A stretch of DNA of 26,217 nucleotides from Stentor coeruleus (taxonomy: Eukaryota > Ciliophora > Heterotrichea > Heterotrichida > Stentoridae). The DNA lies in the NCBI GenBank assembly GCA_001970955.1, contig MPUH01001015.1, positions 1-26,217 on the forward strand, in the 5' to 3' direction. The translations under genes were made by a program, and so were the position numbers. Below are positions 1-8,350 of the stretch, in pieces (the first letter of the stretch is position 1; each line of letters begins with the position of its first letter). Below the pieces are notes generated by a model. That model had not been told where the DNA came from. It saw only the letters and a program-made list of their open reading frames with translations, and did no database searches.

Positions 1-1
1 C

Positions 2-112
2 AGATTAGCATATGGATGCACGAAATCTGATTATTGGATTGCAGGAGGCTGCTCAATTATTAAGGGAACTGTGAGCACTTCAAGAACTAAAATTGTTAGA
101 CTAAAAGATTAG
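2..112 (+). CDS. 3' end of an unidentified gene (partial)
   Basis: Frame 2 is open from the window edge for 36 codons and stops at a TAG at 110-112; the other two forward frames close quickly. The peptide is of ordinary protein-like composition, with a Gly-Gly-Cys and a basic end (closing KIVRLKD). I do not recognise a family. The following sequence turns T/G-rich, as it does downstream of other plus-strand genes here, which supports a gene end. A 36-codon open frame could still be chance in AT-rich DNA. Confidence 0.45.
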   Translation, partial: RLAYGCTKSDYWIAGGCSIIKGTVSTSRTKIVRLKD

Positions 113-945
113 GTGGCAATTTATTATCTGGTACTGGTGGGATATTAATTGGTATAAGATCTCTATTTATAATTTGATAAATAATAATGATGGTATTATT
201 TAATATCACTTTTTTTATTAAACTTGCTTAGCTTTTGCTATTACCAACATAATAAAAGGTTTCTCATTATCTTCCTATATCTATTTTGATTATAATATTA
301 TACTAAAGTTAAAGTAAAAAAGTAGTTGGCGGGGTTGTAACCTCATCTGGTCCAAGTTTGAAAATCCTGTAAACTTTTTCTTTTAGCTGATTATGGATGG
401 TTTATCACTCGTTATCTTTAATAATTTGCTTGTTGACTTTTTCAAGTAATTCTTTAGAGTTTTTTTTTTGAGAGTGAGTCTAACTGAGGCAAGTCTTGCG
501 TTTATTTTGTTTTTTCTTGTGAAACCTAACTTTTTAAGGCATGTCTTGAAGTTTTTGTGTTGTTCGTTATCCTAAACATTATTTTCTTATAAACTTGCTA
601 TAAATCCAACACATATTTTCCTAAAAAACTCCTTCCAACTTACAAAAATCTTCAATCCTCAAGTATATCAGAATTATAATTCAATATCAAACCAAAAAAA
701 CCATCAAAATAGTAGTTTTCAAAAAACCTTTAAAATACATTCTAATAACAATAGCGAGCCTCAGACACTCTGCATCTAATCTTCAAACCAAATCACATAA
801 AGCCTTCAATTATTTAAAGCAAAATCCAAAAATCCTCACAATTCCACAATAATCATTCTCATTTTCATCAAATCTTCAACCCTCCCAACCATCTCAACCT
901 ATCCTAACCTAAAGCCTTTCTCTCTAAGAAACGGATATAATAAAT
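113..945. other. Intergenic region, no gene seen
   Basis: No open frame of useful length is seen. The left half (to about 590) is T-rich with scattered G; the right half (about 600-930) is C/A-rich and almost free of G, the pattern seen upstream of other plus-strand genes in this window. No tRNA, repeat array or clear promoter motif was recognised. Confidence 0.6.
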
Positions 946-1488
946 ATGTTGAACAAGTTTGTAATAGCTTTGTTCATAGCCTCTTCTCTAGGCTGCGAAG
1001 TAGCATTCCCAAATGGTATTGTAGTTAATTATGCAGTCGACGATAGAAAAGTAACATTCGATTTTGCTGTACCTCCAAGCATCTATGTTGCATGGTCATG
1101 GGTTGGCTTTGGAATGAAAAAAGCTGAAGATGGCTATAGCATGATAAACGGAGACTATGTTTCGATGATTATTGAAAGTGGGCTTATTGAAGATAGAACT
1201 GGAGGTGTTAGAAATGGAAGACCTAAGACTGATGATCAAGTTGGAGGTGTAGACAGCCTTTGTGATAAAAATAAAGCAACAGCAGCTGATGGAATGATGC
1301 ATTTCACTTGGGCTAGAGATTTTACTACAGGCGATTCAGTTGATTTAATAATTGTCCCTGGAAACCATTATTATTTCCAATGGGCTGTTGGGGAAGTTGC
1401 TAATGGAGTATTAAAGCACCATGTTGATAAAGGTTTTGCTCCAGTGATCTTTGGTATATGTGATGCGCCTTCGTTTTTAGAAATTTAA
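946..1488 (+). CDS. Secreted DOMON-domain protein
   Basis: A 180-residue protein with an amino-terminal signal peptide (basic Lys4, hydrophobic core to about residue 16, likely cleavage near 17-20). The rest is one DOMON-like domain at about 24-150. Visible hallmarks are the WSWVGFGM strand (50-57), the SMINGD segment (65-70), the conserved Asp97-Gln98 region, and HFTWARDFTTGD (119-130), which matches the family's 'R.ldTgD' strand. DOMON domains are beta-sandwiches that bind haem or sugars in dopamine beta-monooxygenase and cellobiose dehydrogenase. Here the domain stands alone, with no oxidoreductase or transmembrane partner, so the ligand is unknown. The protein is probably extracellular, vesicular or cortical. 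The start is the first ATG after the G-poor leader; the stop is TAA. No intron is needed. Confidence 0.75.
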   Translation: MLNKFVIALFIASSLGCEVAFPNGIVVNYAVDDRKVTFDFAVPPSIYVAWSWVGFGMKKAEDGYSMINGDYVSMIIESGLIEDRTGGVRNGRPKTDDQVGGVDSLCDKNKATAADGMMHFTWARDFTTGDSVDLIIVPGNHYYFQWAVGEVANGVLKHHVDKGFAPVIFGICDAPSFLEI

Positions 1489-2094
1489 TTAGTCAATCAA
1501 TTTAAGTTTTTATGATGTGGAGGAAATTTTAGGTGGATATGAGGATTATAGTGTGCATTTAAGTTAGAAATGAATAAGGTTTTCTATAAAGAGGGTTATG
1601 GTGTTTTTTTTTTTATAATTTTGGTGGAAAACTTAATTTGGGAATTTTTAGAAAAGTAGGATTTTGTATGTTGGAATGGAAGTTTGGTTGGAATTTAGGA
1701 TTATAATGTTAGAGGATGTTTATTATAAAATTTGATAAACTTAGCGAAATGGTTTAGTTATAATAATAAATATGGAACTAATAAAGCTTTACCTATAAAC
1801 TTGAAAATGCTTAAATAAATTGAGGAAAAATTGGTTTTAGGGGGAAATTTTATTCTATTGCCCACATATAAATCATAAAAAACTATTGCTTTCAAAATAG
1901 TCATAAAAAATCAACTTATCATTTAAGCTTTTTTTTACATCATAAAAATCATCATATCAAATTGTTTAATAATCAAATCTTAAAATTTCTAACAACATTA
2001 TATTCCATTCCATCCAGTTCCTTTTCCAAAAGCTTTATACTTTTAATAAATTAATGCTTCAAACCTTTTACACCCTATTGGCTGATTAATAATC
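1489..2094. other. Intergenic region with strand-composition switch
   Basis: No gene is seen. The left part is T/G-rich (1501-1560 contains 17 G and 1 C); the right part, from about 1860, becomes C/A-rich up to the next start codon. This matches a 3' flank followed by a 5' flank of two same-strand genes. Confidence 0.6.
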
Positions 2095-3744
2095 ATGTCA
2101 GAAAAAGCTGATTCTAATCCTGAATCAAGAAGCATGAGTCAAATAGCTCCTCGAAAAAAACGTGTTGTAGAAGCATGGACAAGTTCACCAAAGCCTTCTA
2201 CAGAAAATTTATTGAAAATATCCACCCAGCAATTACCGATATCAGAAGTAAAAAAAACAGTCACTGAAAAACCACCTCAAAACATCAAAACCGATGAAGA
2301 AACCCAAAAATCCTACAACAAAACCCTTGAAGAAAAGCCTAAAACTCAAGAAACTGCCGAAAAAAATCCTGAAAAAACCCCAGAAAACCCTACAAAATTT
2401 CCAGAAAAAAACCCAGAACCACAACAAAAACTTCAAATAAACCTAAAACAAGATTTTAATCAAACTACTGGTATGAATATGACTAAAATACATACATATC
2501 AGCCTCCAAAAGCTTCAACACCACAAAATTTTATATCATCAAGACCTTCATATATTCAGAATAAGAAAACTATAACCCCTTTAAATACTAAAGAAACTTT
2601 GTTATATACTCCTATTGTTGCTTCAGTTGCATCCCCAAAAAGTGCAAATATTTTAAGTCCTTCAACATTTAGTAATAAAAAATTATATGAATTAGATGAT
2701 GAAAGACTTGATATTTTAAAACAAAAACAAAGCTCGTGGCCTTGGGCTTATAGAATAGGAGAACAGTCAGCATTAAATTTAGATACAAAGCCTAAAGTCT
2801 TACAAAATGATGGAACCCTATACCAAACCAATATTATTCCGCGTAAATGTGCATCAGTTGAAGAACCATCAACCAGACCAATAAAATCTACAAGCCCAGG
2901 ACATTTTATCTTTCCATCATGTCTTGACCCATCTCTTCTTAGAAGTACTGCAACTGAACTTTTTAAAAAAAAAATCAACACTCAAAGAGAGCCTAGTATT
3001 CAAAGCACAGACACTGAAATCGATACAAACTCAAGAGGATATCGTGGAGAAATCTTATATCTAAAAGGAGAAATCGATACTTATAAAGAAAAAGTTTTAA
3101 AAACTCAAGAAGCTCTAGAAAAAGCTTTAGAAAAACATCAAATCGAAATTAAAAACTACAAAAAAGAAGTCGACTTAAAAGATAATAAAATTCATAACCT
3201 TAATACAAAAGCTTCAGAAATCCATGCTGATTTAAAAAAGAAAATCATAGAACTTGAGACTAAACTTAGTAAAGAAAGCAATGGAAGGCTAACTAAACAT
3301 GGACAAGAAATAAACGATTTAACTCAACAAGTTAAAGATTTACAAAAAATCATAAACGATTTTAACAATGATAAAAAAACAAAAGAAGATTTGTTTAATA
3401 AAATCATCCAGGATTTAAATGATATGGTAATAAATAACACTGGGACTATAATGAAATTAGAAAATGAATTACTTGATAAAGATAAAGAAATATTTGAACT
3501 AAAAGGAAAACTTATAGAAAAAGAAATAACAAGTGAAGGGTATGGGGAAAGGTTAGGGTATAGAAGAGATAAAAGAGGAAGTGTTGATATAAATACACTA
3601 TTAAAAAAAGAATCAAAAGAAAAAGAGGAACTTGTTATAAAGTTAGAAAAATGTGAAAGGTTATTAAAAGACGAAAGAGAAAGGTCTAAAAAAGAAATTG
3701 AAAGGCTTGGGAATATAATAAAAGATCAAGCAAAAACTAGTTAA
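2095..3744 (+). CDS. Long coiled-coil protein with disordered Pro/Lys/Thr-rich head
   Basis: A 549-residue single-exon gene. Residues about 45-135 are low-complexity, rich in Lys, Glu, Pro, Thr and Gln with repeated KNPE/EKNP-like pieces. About 140-310 is probably disordered. From about 315 to 545 the sequence is almost continuous heptad-type coiled coil rich in Lys, Glu, Leu and Ile. No catalytic or membrane motif is visible. It could be a cytoskeletal, cortical or basal-body structural protein, but this rests only on architecture. It lies just 69 bp upstream of ARL1. Arl1 recruits GRIP-domain golgins, but I see no GRIP-type carboxy terminus, so a functional link is not supported. Confidence 0.75.
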   Translation: MSEKADSNPESRSMSQIAPRKKRVVEAWTSSPKPSTENLLKISTQQLPISEVKKTVTEKPPQNIKTDEETQKSYNKTLEEKPKTQETAEKNPEKTPENPTKFPEKNPEPQQKLQINLKQDFNQTTGMNMTKIHTYQPPKASTPQNFISSRPSYIQNKKTITPLNTKETLLYTPIVASVASPKSANILSPSTFSNKKLYELDDERLDILKQKQSSWPWAYRIGEQSALNLDTKPKVLQNDGTLYQTNIIPRKCASVEEPSTRPIKSTSPGHFIFPSCLDPSLLRSTATELFKKKINTQREPSIQSTDTEIDTNSRGYRGEILYLKGEIDTYKEKVLKTQEALEKALEKHQIEIKNYKKEVDLKDNKIHNLNTKASEIHADLKKKIIELETKLSKESNGRLTKHGQEINDLTQQVKDLQKIINDFNNDKKTKEDLFNKIIQDLNDMVINNTGTIMKLENELLDKDKEIFELKGKLIEKEITSEGYGERLGYRRDKRGSVDINTLLKKESKEKEELVIKLEKCERLLKDERERSKKEIERLGNIIKDQAKTS

Positions 3745-3813
3745 TATATAAATAAAATCTATTATATCCAATAATATCATAAATCCTTTAGAGATTTTTA
3801 TATATAAAAATTA

Positions 3814-4356
3814 ATGGGTGTTTTATTCTCAAGACTTTTTTCCTCACTTTTTGGAAAAGGGGAAATCAGAATCCTTATTCTAGGTCTTGACAATGCTGGT
3901 AAGACGACTTTATTATATAAACTTCAACTTAATCAAGTTATAGAAACAGTTCCTACTATAGGATTTAATGTGGAAACTGTGACGTATAATAACCTACAAT
4001 TACAAGTATGGGACTTAGGAGGACAAGGAACTATAAGACCTTATTGGAGATGCTATTATCCTAATACAAATGCTGTGATTTATGTTGTTGATAGTACAGA
4101 TGTTGAAAGAATGGATATGGCAAAGCAAGAAATGATTACAATGTTACATGAAAGCGATTTGAAAGGAGTCCCATTATTAGTTTTTGCCAATAAACAAGAT
4201 ATGCCATCAGCCTTATCAGAAGTTCAAGTAAGCGAAATGCTTGGTTTATCCAATATAAAAAATCGTCAATGGCGTATTGTTAAATCAAGTGCCAGAATTG
4301 GTGATGGAATCTCAGAAGGTCTAGACTGGCTTATAGCTCTATTACGTGATAGTTAA
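3814..4356 (+). CDS. ARL1: ADP-ribosylation factor-like GTPase Arl1
   Basis: A 180-residue Arf-family small GTPase of normal length. Gly2 is present for N-myristoylation, followed by an amphipathic helix (residues 2-13). The nucleotide-binding motifs are intact: P-loop GLDNAGKT at 24-31, Thr48 in switch 1, DLGGQ at 67-71, NKQD at 126-129 and the SSA motif at 158-160. The stretch IGFNVETVTY followed later by RPYWRCYYPNT is closer to Arl1 than to Arf1. Arl1 acts at the trans-Golgi, where its GTP form recruits golgins and other effectors. The gene has no intron and ends in TAA. The interswitch reads GGQGTIRPYW where animal Arl1 has TSIRPYW, a conservative change. Confidence 0.95.
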   Translation: MGVLFSRLFSSLFGKGEIRILILGLDNAGKTTLLYKLQLNQVIETVPTIGFNVETVTYNNLQLQVWDLGGQGTIRPYWRCYYPNTNAVIYVVDSTDVERMDMAKQEMITMLHESDLKGVPLLVFANKQDMPSALSEVQVSEMLGLSNIKNRQWRIVKSSARIGDGISEGLDWLIALLRDS

Positions 4357-4437
4357 CATAATAAAACTAGTTCGCATCTATAAAAACTTCTTAAAATCAT
4401 CTCCAATAGCCATTCTTAATCTTTAAAATAAATCACA

Positions 4438-5334
4438 TTAATTGTCAAACTTGTTTCCATCCTCACAGCTTATAAATGCTTTAAACAAAGTTTCGCCTAC
4501 TTTCAATATCAACCCATCATATATCTCGAAAAAATTCTCCGCAAATAACCAAGTCCCATTAGTACTTCCTTTATCCCCATCTCCATCAATCAAATACCAA
4601 TTATCTTCTTCATAATAACACATACAATGATATCTACTCAGACTATTATCATCAATACGGATATTACAATCTACCATACGTCCAAGTTTTATAGGACTTT
4701 CATCAGATGTAAATGTACTATATTTATATTACAATTTCTCATCATTACGTGGACCGTCTATAAACCTTAAAATTATATCATTTTTCTCTATTTTTATGAC
4801 AAGATGTGAGTCTCCAAATGATATGATAAAGTTACTTATGAGTTTTAAGGGTTTTGATAATTTGATAAATGTACCTAAACCATCACCAAGATCTTTAATA
4901 AAATATGCACCTTTATCAGAATAGCCTTGTCCACGTAGATATTGGATCATGAAATGTCGTTTACCAACACCTTTTTCTGATTCTGGGAGAATTATATCAT
5001 TTATCCAGGTGTTATCGACTTTTGATTGACTGCCCGCATATACACAATTGTCTTTGGATTTACGTTTTGAAGATTTGAGACCGGATGATGTGATTTCGTA
5101 AGATACACCAGTGATCATATGCACTGTTTCAAGCACTAGAAGGGTTAGTTTTGATGATTCAATTATTGTTTGATTAAGTGAGGTTTTGTTTGAAAATTGC
5201 ACCTGGCAGCAGTCGTGGATACTGGGAGTCTGCCTTTTTTCATGTTCTAAAGTGTCGATCTCAGGAATGTCATTACCTATAATAAAGCAACACTAAATAT
5301 CAAATACCGAGCATAGTTTCTTAAAATGTATCAT
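4438..5334 (-). CDS. Tandem FHA-domain protein (two 15-nt introns)
   Basis: Exons on the minus strand are 5334-5308, 5292-4733 and 4717-4438, giving 288 residues. Removing the 15-nt introns at 5293-5307 and 4718-4732 deletes the only stops and joins one frame. The second FHA domain is canonical: GR at 208-209, SRYH at 223-226 and NGT at 249-251, the residues that bind phosphothreonine peptides. The intron at 4718-4732 lies just before this domain, and without splicing the domain would be lost. A first, degenerate FHA-like region spans about 60-180, with GKRH at 119-122 in place of SRxH and LGTFI in place of NGT. The start is uncertain: ATG at 5334 is used here, while ATG at 5370 is also in frame and a further GT...AG 15-mer lies at 5348-5362. 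A phosphopeptide-reading adaptor role is inferred; the partner kinase is unknown. Confidence 0.8.
4718..4732 (-). other. 15-nt intron in FHA gene
   Basis: On the minus strand it reads GTAATATAAATATAG. It contains an in-frame TAA. Splicing turns GAAATT+TACA into a continuous frame leading into the IKLGR strand of the second FHA domain. Confidence 0.88.
5293..5307 (-). other. 15-nt intron near the 5' end of FHA gene
   Basis: On the minus strand it reads GTATTTGATATTTAG. Its last three bases are an in-frame TAG. Removing it connects the ATG at 5334 to the long frame, which otherwise has no ATG before the FHA region and only a GTG at 5202. Confidence 0.75.
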
Positions 5335-5347
5335 TATTATGAAAAAC

Positions 5348-5362
5348 CTAAAAAAAAATAAC
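5348..5362 (-). other. Possible 15-nt leader intron upstream of FHA gene
   Basis: On the minus strand it reads GTTATTTTTTTTTAG. It has the correct length and ends, and sits between two in-frame ATGs (5370 and 5334). It removes no stop, so the evidence is only its shape; it may be chance in a poly-T stretch. Confidence 0.3.
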
Positions 5363-5366
5363 GAAA

Positions 5367-5905
5367 TCATTGATTATTTTTAAACATAGAAAGTATTGTG
5401 TGCAGGTTAACCAAATTCTGTATCCTCGACTTAATATTTGTAGTCTGCATATCTAACAAATTTTTCATCTCCGAAATATACTTACTCTTAATCTCAATCT
5501 TTTTGCATTGTATTTCTATCATTTTATTCAAAATCCTATCAATTTCAAACTCTTCATTTTTCCTAGCAATTTTCGCATTCTCCATAGCTACTCCCATATC
5601 AATTTTTTCCCCCAACTGTCTTCATCTCAGGATGCAAAGGGTTTTTATAATCAATAAATTTCTCATTTTCTACTTCAATCAAATCCTGTACAGTATATTT
5701 AAATACTTAAAAATCACTTGGCTTTTATCTTGATTAATTTTTTCAGATACTAAATCCCAATTTTCATCATATTTTTTTTAAAATTTTATCAACTCATAAA
5801 ATTTTATCAACTCACACGTTTGTTGTTCATCTCAATCTTCCCACAGCAATCATAGAAAGGTCTCCCTAATTAAAATAACCTTTTACGACCATAAATCATA
5901 TGCCC
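5367..5905 (-). pseudogene. Broken coding sequence (pseudogene or error-rich gene)
   Basis: Protein-like, Lys/Glu-rich sequence continues across this stretch on the minus strand, but in several frames. The last 80 codons (from about 5615 to the TGA at 5367-5369) form a likely coiled coil with no ATG at the start. Upstream the sense moves to another frame at the run of five G and six A near 5603-5613, back again near 5690-5705, and to a third frame near 5820; an in-frame TAA also lies at about 5778-5780. No 15- or 16-nt GT...AG intron repairs these shifts. An imperfect 18-nt tandem repeat lies inside it. A decayed gene or homopolymer indels in the assembly are both possible. I do not recognise the family. 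Confidence 0.45.
5780..5815. repeat. Two tandem copies of an 18-nt unit
   Basis: The unit aaaattttatcaactcat occurs twice in a row, differing only at the last base (t/c). The unit is a multiple of three, so it would add six residues without a frame change. It lies inside the broken coding stretch. Confidence 0.85.
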
Positions 5906-6011
5906 AGACCAAGTGAAAATCATATGAAGGATTTATATAGAAAATATGATTAGATTATTATAAGACTGGGATTTTATATAAAGATGTTAGTTTTTATATA
6001 AGAATTAGGTG

Positions 6012-8027
6012 TTAGAGTAGATTCTTGGGGCTATAGATGTTTTTTATAAGCAAAAGTAGTGAGCGGATAACTTTGCCACTACCTGCTAAGACTTGGTCGT
6101 CTAAATATAGATATTTACTATCAAAGTTAGGTTTTTCACATAGAAATTCTAATATCCCACGTATATTGGCAAATGCTTCAGAACTGCTTTTAGGGTCAGG
6201 GTTTACTTGATCAAACCTTCTATTTTCTAAAGTTTCTATTATTTCCCAAAACTTAGCCCCTGACTTAAACTCATTAATAACTTCTCCTTTCAACCCATTA
6301 TGTTTTATCCCAATTTCATCAAGCCAATTTTCAATTTCCTTAACTTTATTCACATTCTTATTTATCATAACCTCATCAACATTATCCTCCTTATCCCTAT
6401 CATTTATAAAACCATTATTATAAAACTCCCCATTTGTCTTTTTGCCCTTAATACAATTTTTCTTAGCAAATTTATACAAATCTTCTAATAACCCACTTAC
6501 AATTTTTAAATCTCCTAATTTAATTTCCTTTTCTTTCCATATATACTTTTGTGGCATTTTAGTTTCATTTCTTAACACGGTCATAATCCTCCTTATATTT
6601 ATATTTCCTGTATTTTCAGTTTGTGGCGTATATATTATTTCTAATTTTTTACTAGGGATTATATTTTTCACTATCTGTCCTAAAAGTGTTCCATTTTTTA
6701 TCCCCGGCATCAACTCTAATATTTTCGTCACTTTTATAGGTAAAAGGTTCATAGATTTTATCCAATCAATAATATAATCTTCTAATGTTTTTTTTTTAGA
6801 AATTATTGTATTATTGATATAATCTTTATAGTTATTCATTAATTCCCATAAAACAAACCATACAGTTTCTTCATTGGGTTCTAAGATTTTTTCAGGGATT
6901 TTATCTTTACTTGAAATATTGTTTTTTATTATCAAAAGTGCTGAGTTTATGTTTATAAGACATTGATCATCTGTTATTGGCTTTGATATATACCTAGGCT
7001 TTTGTTTAAAGATTTCCCCAACAGTTTCACATAGTAAAACTCCATTGTATATAGAGTTTATATTAAAATCATCATGGAATATGATAAAATTTTCTAATCC
7101 TAAAGACTTTACCCATTGGATAATAGTCCTTTTCATAGCACTTGTCACATTTATAGTTATAAAAAACGTCTCCATGCTTTTATTTCTACGTATTTTCTTT
7201 ACAGATGATGTCCTTTCACGATGTTTATAAACATATTTCTTTTCATAATAATCTTTAATATCTTGTAATAATCCATATATATGTTCTTCTAATCCTGCAT
7301 TTATTTCAGCTGAGCTCCATAAATACTTTGAGTCAATATTAGGGATTTTTCTTAGAAATTCTAAACTTTTATTGATATTCGCTATACAATAAGAAATGCT
7401 TTTCGGGTTTTTATATATTCCACTTATAACTTCAGTTTTTTTTTCTAAACAGTTTATAAGTTCGCTTAAAGAAACCCCAGTACGCATTCTATATATAAAC
7501 TCATGTAAATAAAAATTCTGAGGAATAGCTTGGGATTCAATAAGCCATTTGTGGATTTGACATTTCATATCATCTAAGATAATATTTGTTAATGTTTTTT
7601 TTTCATATGATAAAGTTTTTGATGTTTGAGATTTAGATAAAAAGTGACTTGATTTTTGAGTTTTTTCAGTATATTGGGAAAGACTGTTTTTATTATGAGT
7701 GATTTTTATGAAAATAAGATTTGATATTGTGAATAACAGCCCAGAATCAGAGATTATTTGGCTTGAAGTTATGGTTTTTAGATGACTTGGTAAGAAATTT
7801 TCGCTGTGGGTTAAGATGATATCCCAGTTACTTTGCCAATGTTCTTGGTTTTGGCTGTAGATGATCCCGTTTAGTTTTTCACGTTTTAGATGAGATGCTA
7901 AAAGCTTGCTTAGGATTATACCTGAACGAAGATGGTCTAGAGAAGGTATGGATGTGTTGAGATAATTGCTAAGTTTCGATAATAGTGAGGATACGTCGTT
8001 TTGATAGTTACCGAATTGCAAAGACAT
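6012..8027 (-). CDS. Protein of five tandem calponin-homology-like domains
   Basis: A 671-residue single-exon protein. The same pattern recurs five times: an amphipathic helix with a central Trp (for example IHKWL 158-162, IIQWV 302-306, IIDWI 419-423, IENWL 565-569), then a [K/R/N]-[S/T/N]-G-x-x-L/F helix (RSG 34-36, RTG 182-184, YNG 327-329, KNG 444-446, KSG 588-590), then a closing D-x-x-V/I-x-x-L-L helix. Domains sit at about 8-110, 152-262, 297-403, 413-523 and 563-667. This is the calponin-homology fold, used for binding actin or tubulin. Fimbrins have four CH domains in two pairs; five in a row is unusual. A cortical or ciliary cytoskeletal linker is inferred. The first domain is the least conserved. 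The start is an ATG; the stop is TAA. Confidence 0.75.
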   Translation of the reverse strand: MSLQFGNYQNDVSSLLSKLSNYLNTSIPSLDHLRSGIILSKLLASHLKREKLNGIIYSQNQEHWQSNWDIILTHSENFLPSHLKTITSSQIISDSGLLFTISNLIFIKITHNKNSLSQYTEKTQKSSHFLSKSQTSKTLSYEKKTLTNIILDDMKCQIHKWLIESQAIPQNFYLHEFIYRMRTGVSLSELINCLEKKTEVISGIYKNPKSISYCIANINKSLEFLRKIPNIDSKYLWSSAEINAGLEEHIYGLLQDIKDYYEKKYVYKHRERTSSVKKIRRNKSMETFFITINVTSAMKRTIIQWVKSLGLENFIIFHDDFNINSIYNGVLLCETVGEIFKQKPRYISKPITDDQCLININSALLIIKNNISSKDKIPEKILEPNEETVWFVLWELMNNYKDYINNTIISKKKTLEDYIIDWIKSMNLLPIKVTKILELMPGIKNGTLLGQIVKNIIPSKKLEIIYTPQTENTGNINIRRIMTVLRNETKMPQKYIWKEKEIKLGDLKIVSGLLEDLYKFAKKNCIKGKKTNGEFYNNGFINDRDKEDNVDEVMINKNVNKVKEIENWLDEIGIKHNGLKGEVINEFKSGAKFWEIIETLENRRFDQVNPDPKSSSEAFANIRGILEFLCEKPNFDSKYLYLDDQVLAGSGKVIRSLLLLIKNIYSPKNLL

Positions 8028-8350
8028 TATAATGACGCTTTTATTTTGTTTATTTTTTTACTTGAATTTATTGATCATAATTTTAGAATTTGTGATATGT
8101 TGTTGAGAGGATGTTTATATATAAAATCATTAACTTCCTATATAAAAAAACTTTATATTCTAACCTCCCATCTCCAATACTTCCTATCTCTCTTCCTAAT
8201 ACCCTATAAAAAAATTTCCAAATACCATTAGCATATTATATAAACATCATCCCTTTTAAACAGTGCCAAATCTTAATCCTAAATAACTCCTTTCACAAAA
8301 ACTCCATTATCCCAATACAAAAAATCGCCGTTGAAATTTTATAATAACAA
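8028..8350. other. Divergent promoter region
   Basis: It separates the minus-strand CH gene from the plus-strand CEP70-like gene. Composition flips inside it: near the CH gene the plus strand is T/G-rich, while 8161-8220 has 21 C and no G. Each side therefore has a C-rich coding strand upstream of its own gene. No individual motif was identified. Confidence 0.55.

Noticed and set aside
327..373. A tRNA-like stretch with a TGGTCCAAG...AATCC segment
   Set aside because: No consistent D-arm, anticodon arm and T-arm can be folded, and the T-loop consensus is not met.
2242..2436. Minus-strand Phe-rich open frame
   Set aside because: It is the complement of the Lys/Glu/Pro-rich part of the coiled-coil gene, with no independent support.
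2095..4356. Functional pairing of the coiled-coil protein with ARL1 as a golgin
   Set aside because: The carboxy end of the coiled-coil protein has no GRIP-like sequence; adjacency alone is weak in a eukaryote.
4729..5202. A 157-residue gene starting at 5202 and a separate 79-residue gene at 4438-4677
   Set aside because: The first begins with GTG, not ATG, and both become one gene when the 15-nt introns are removed.
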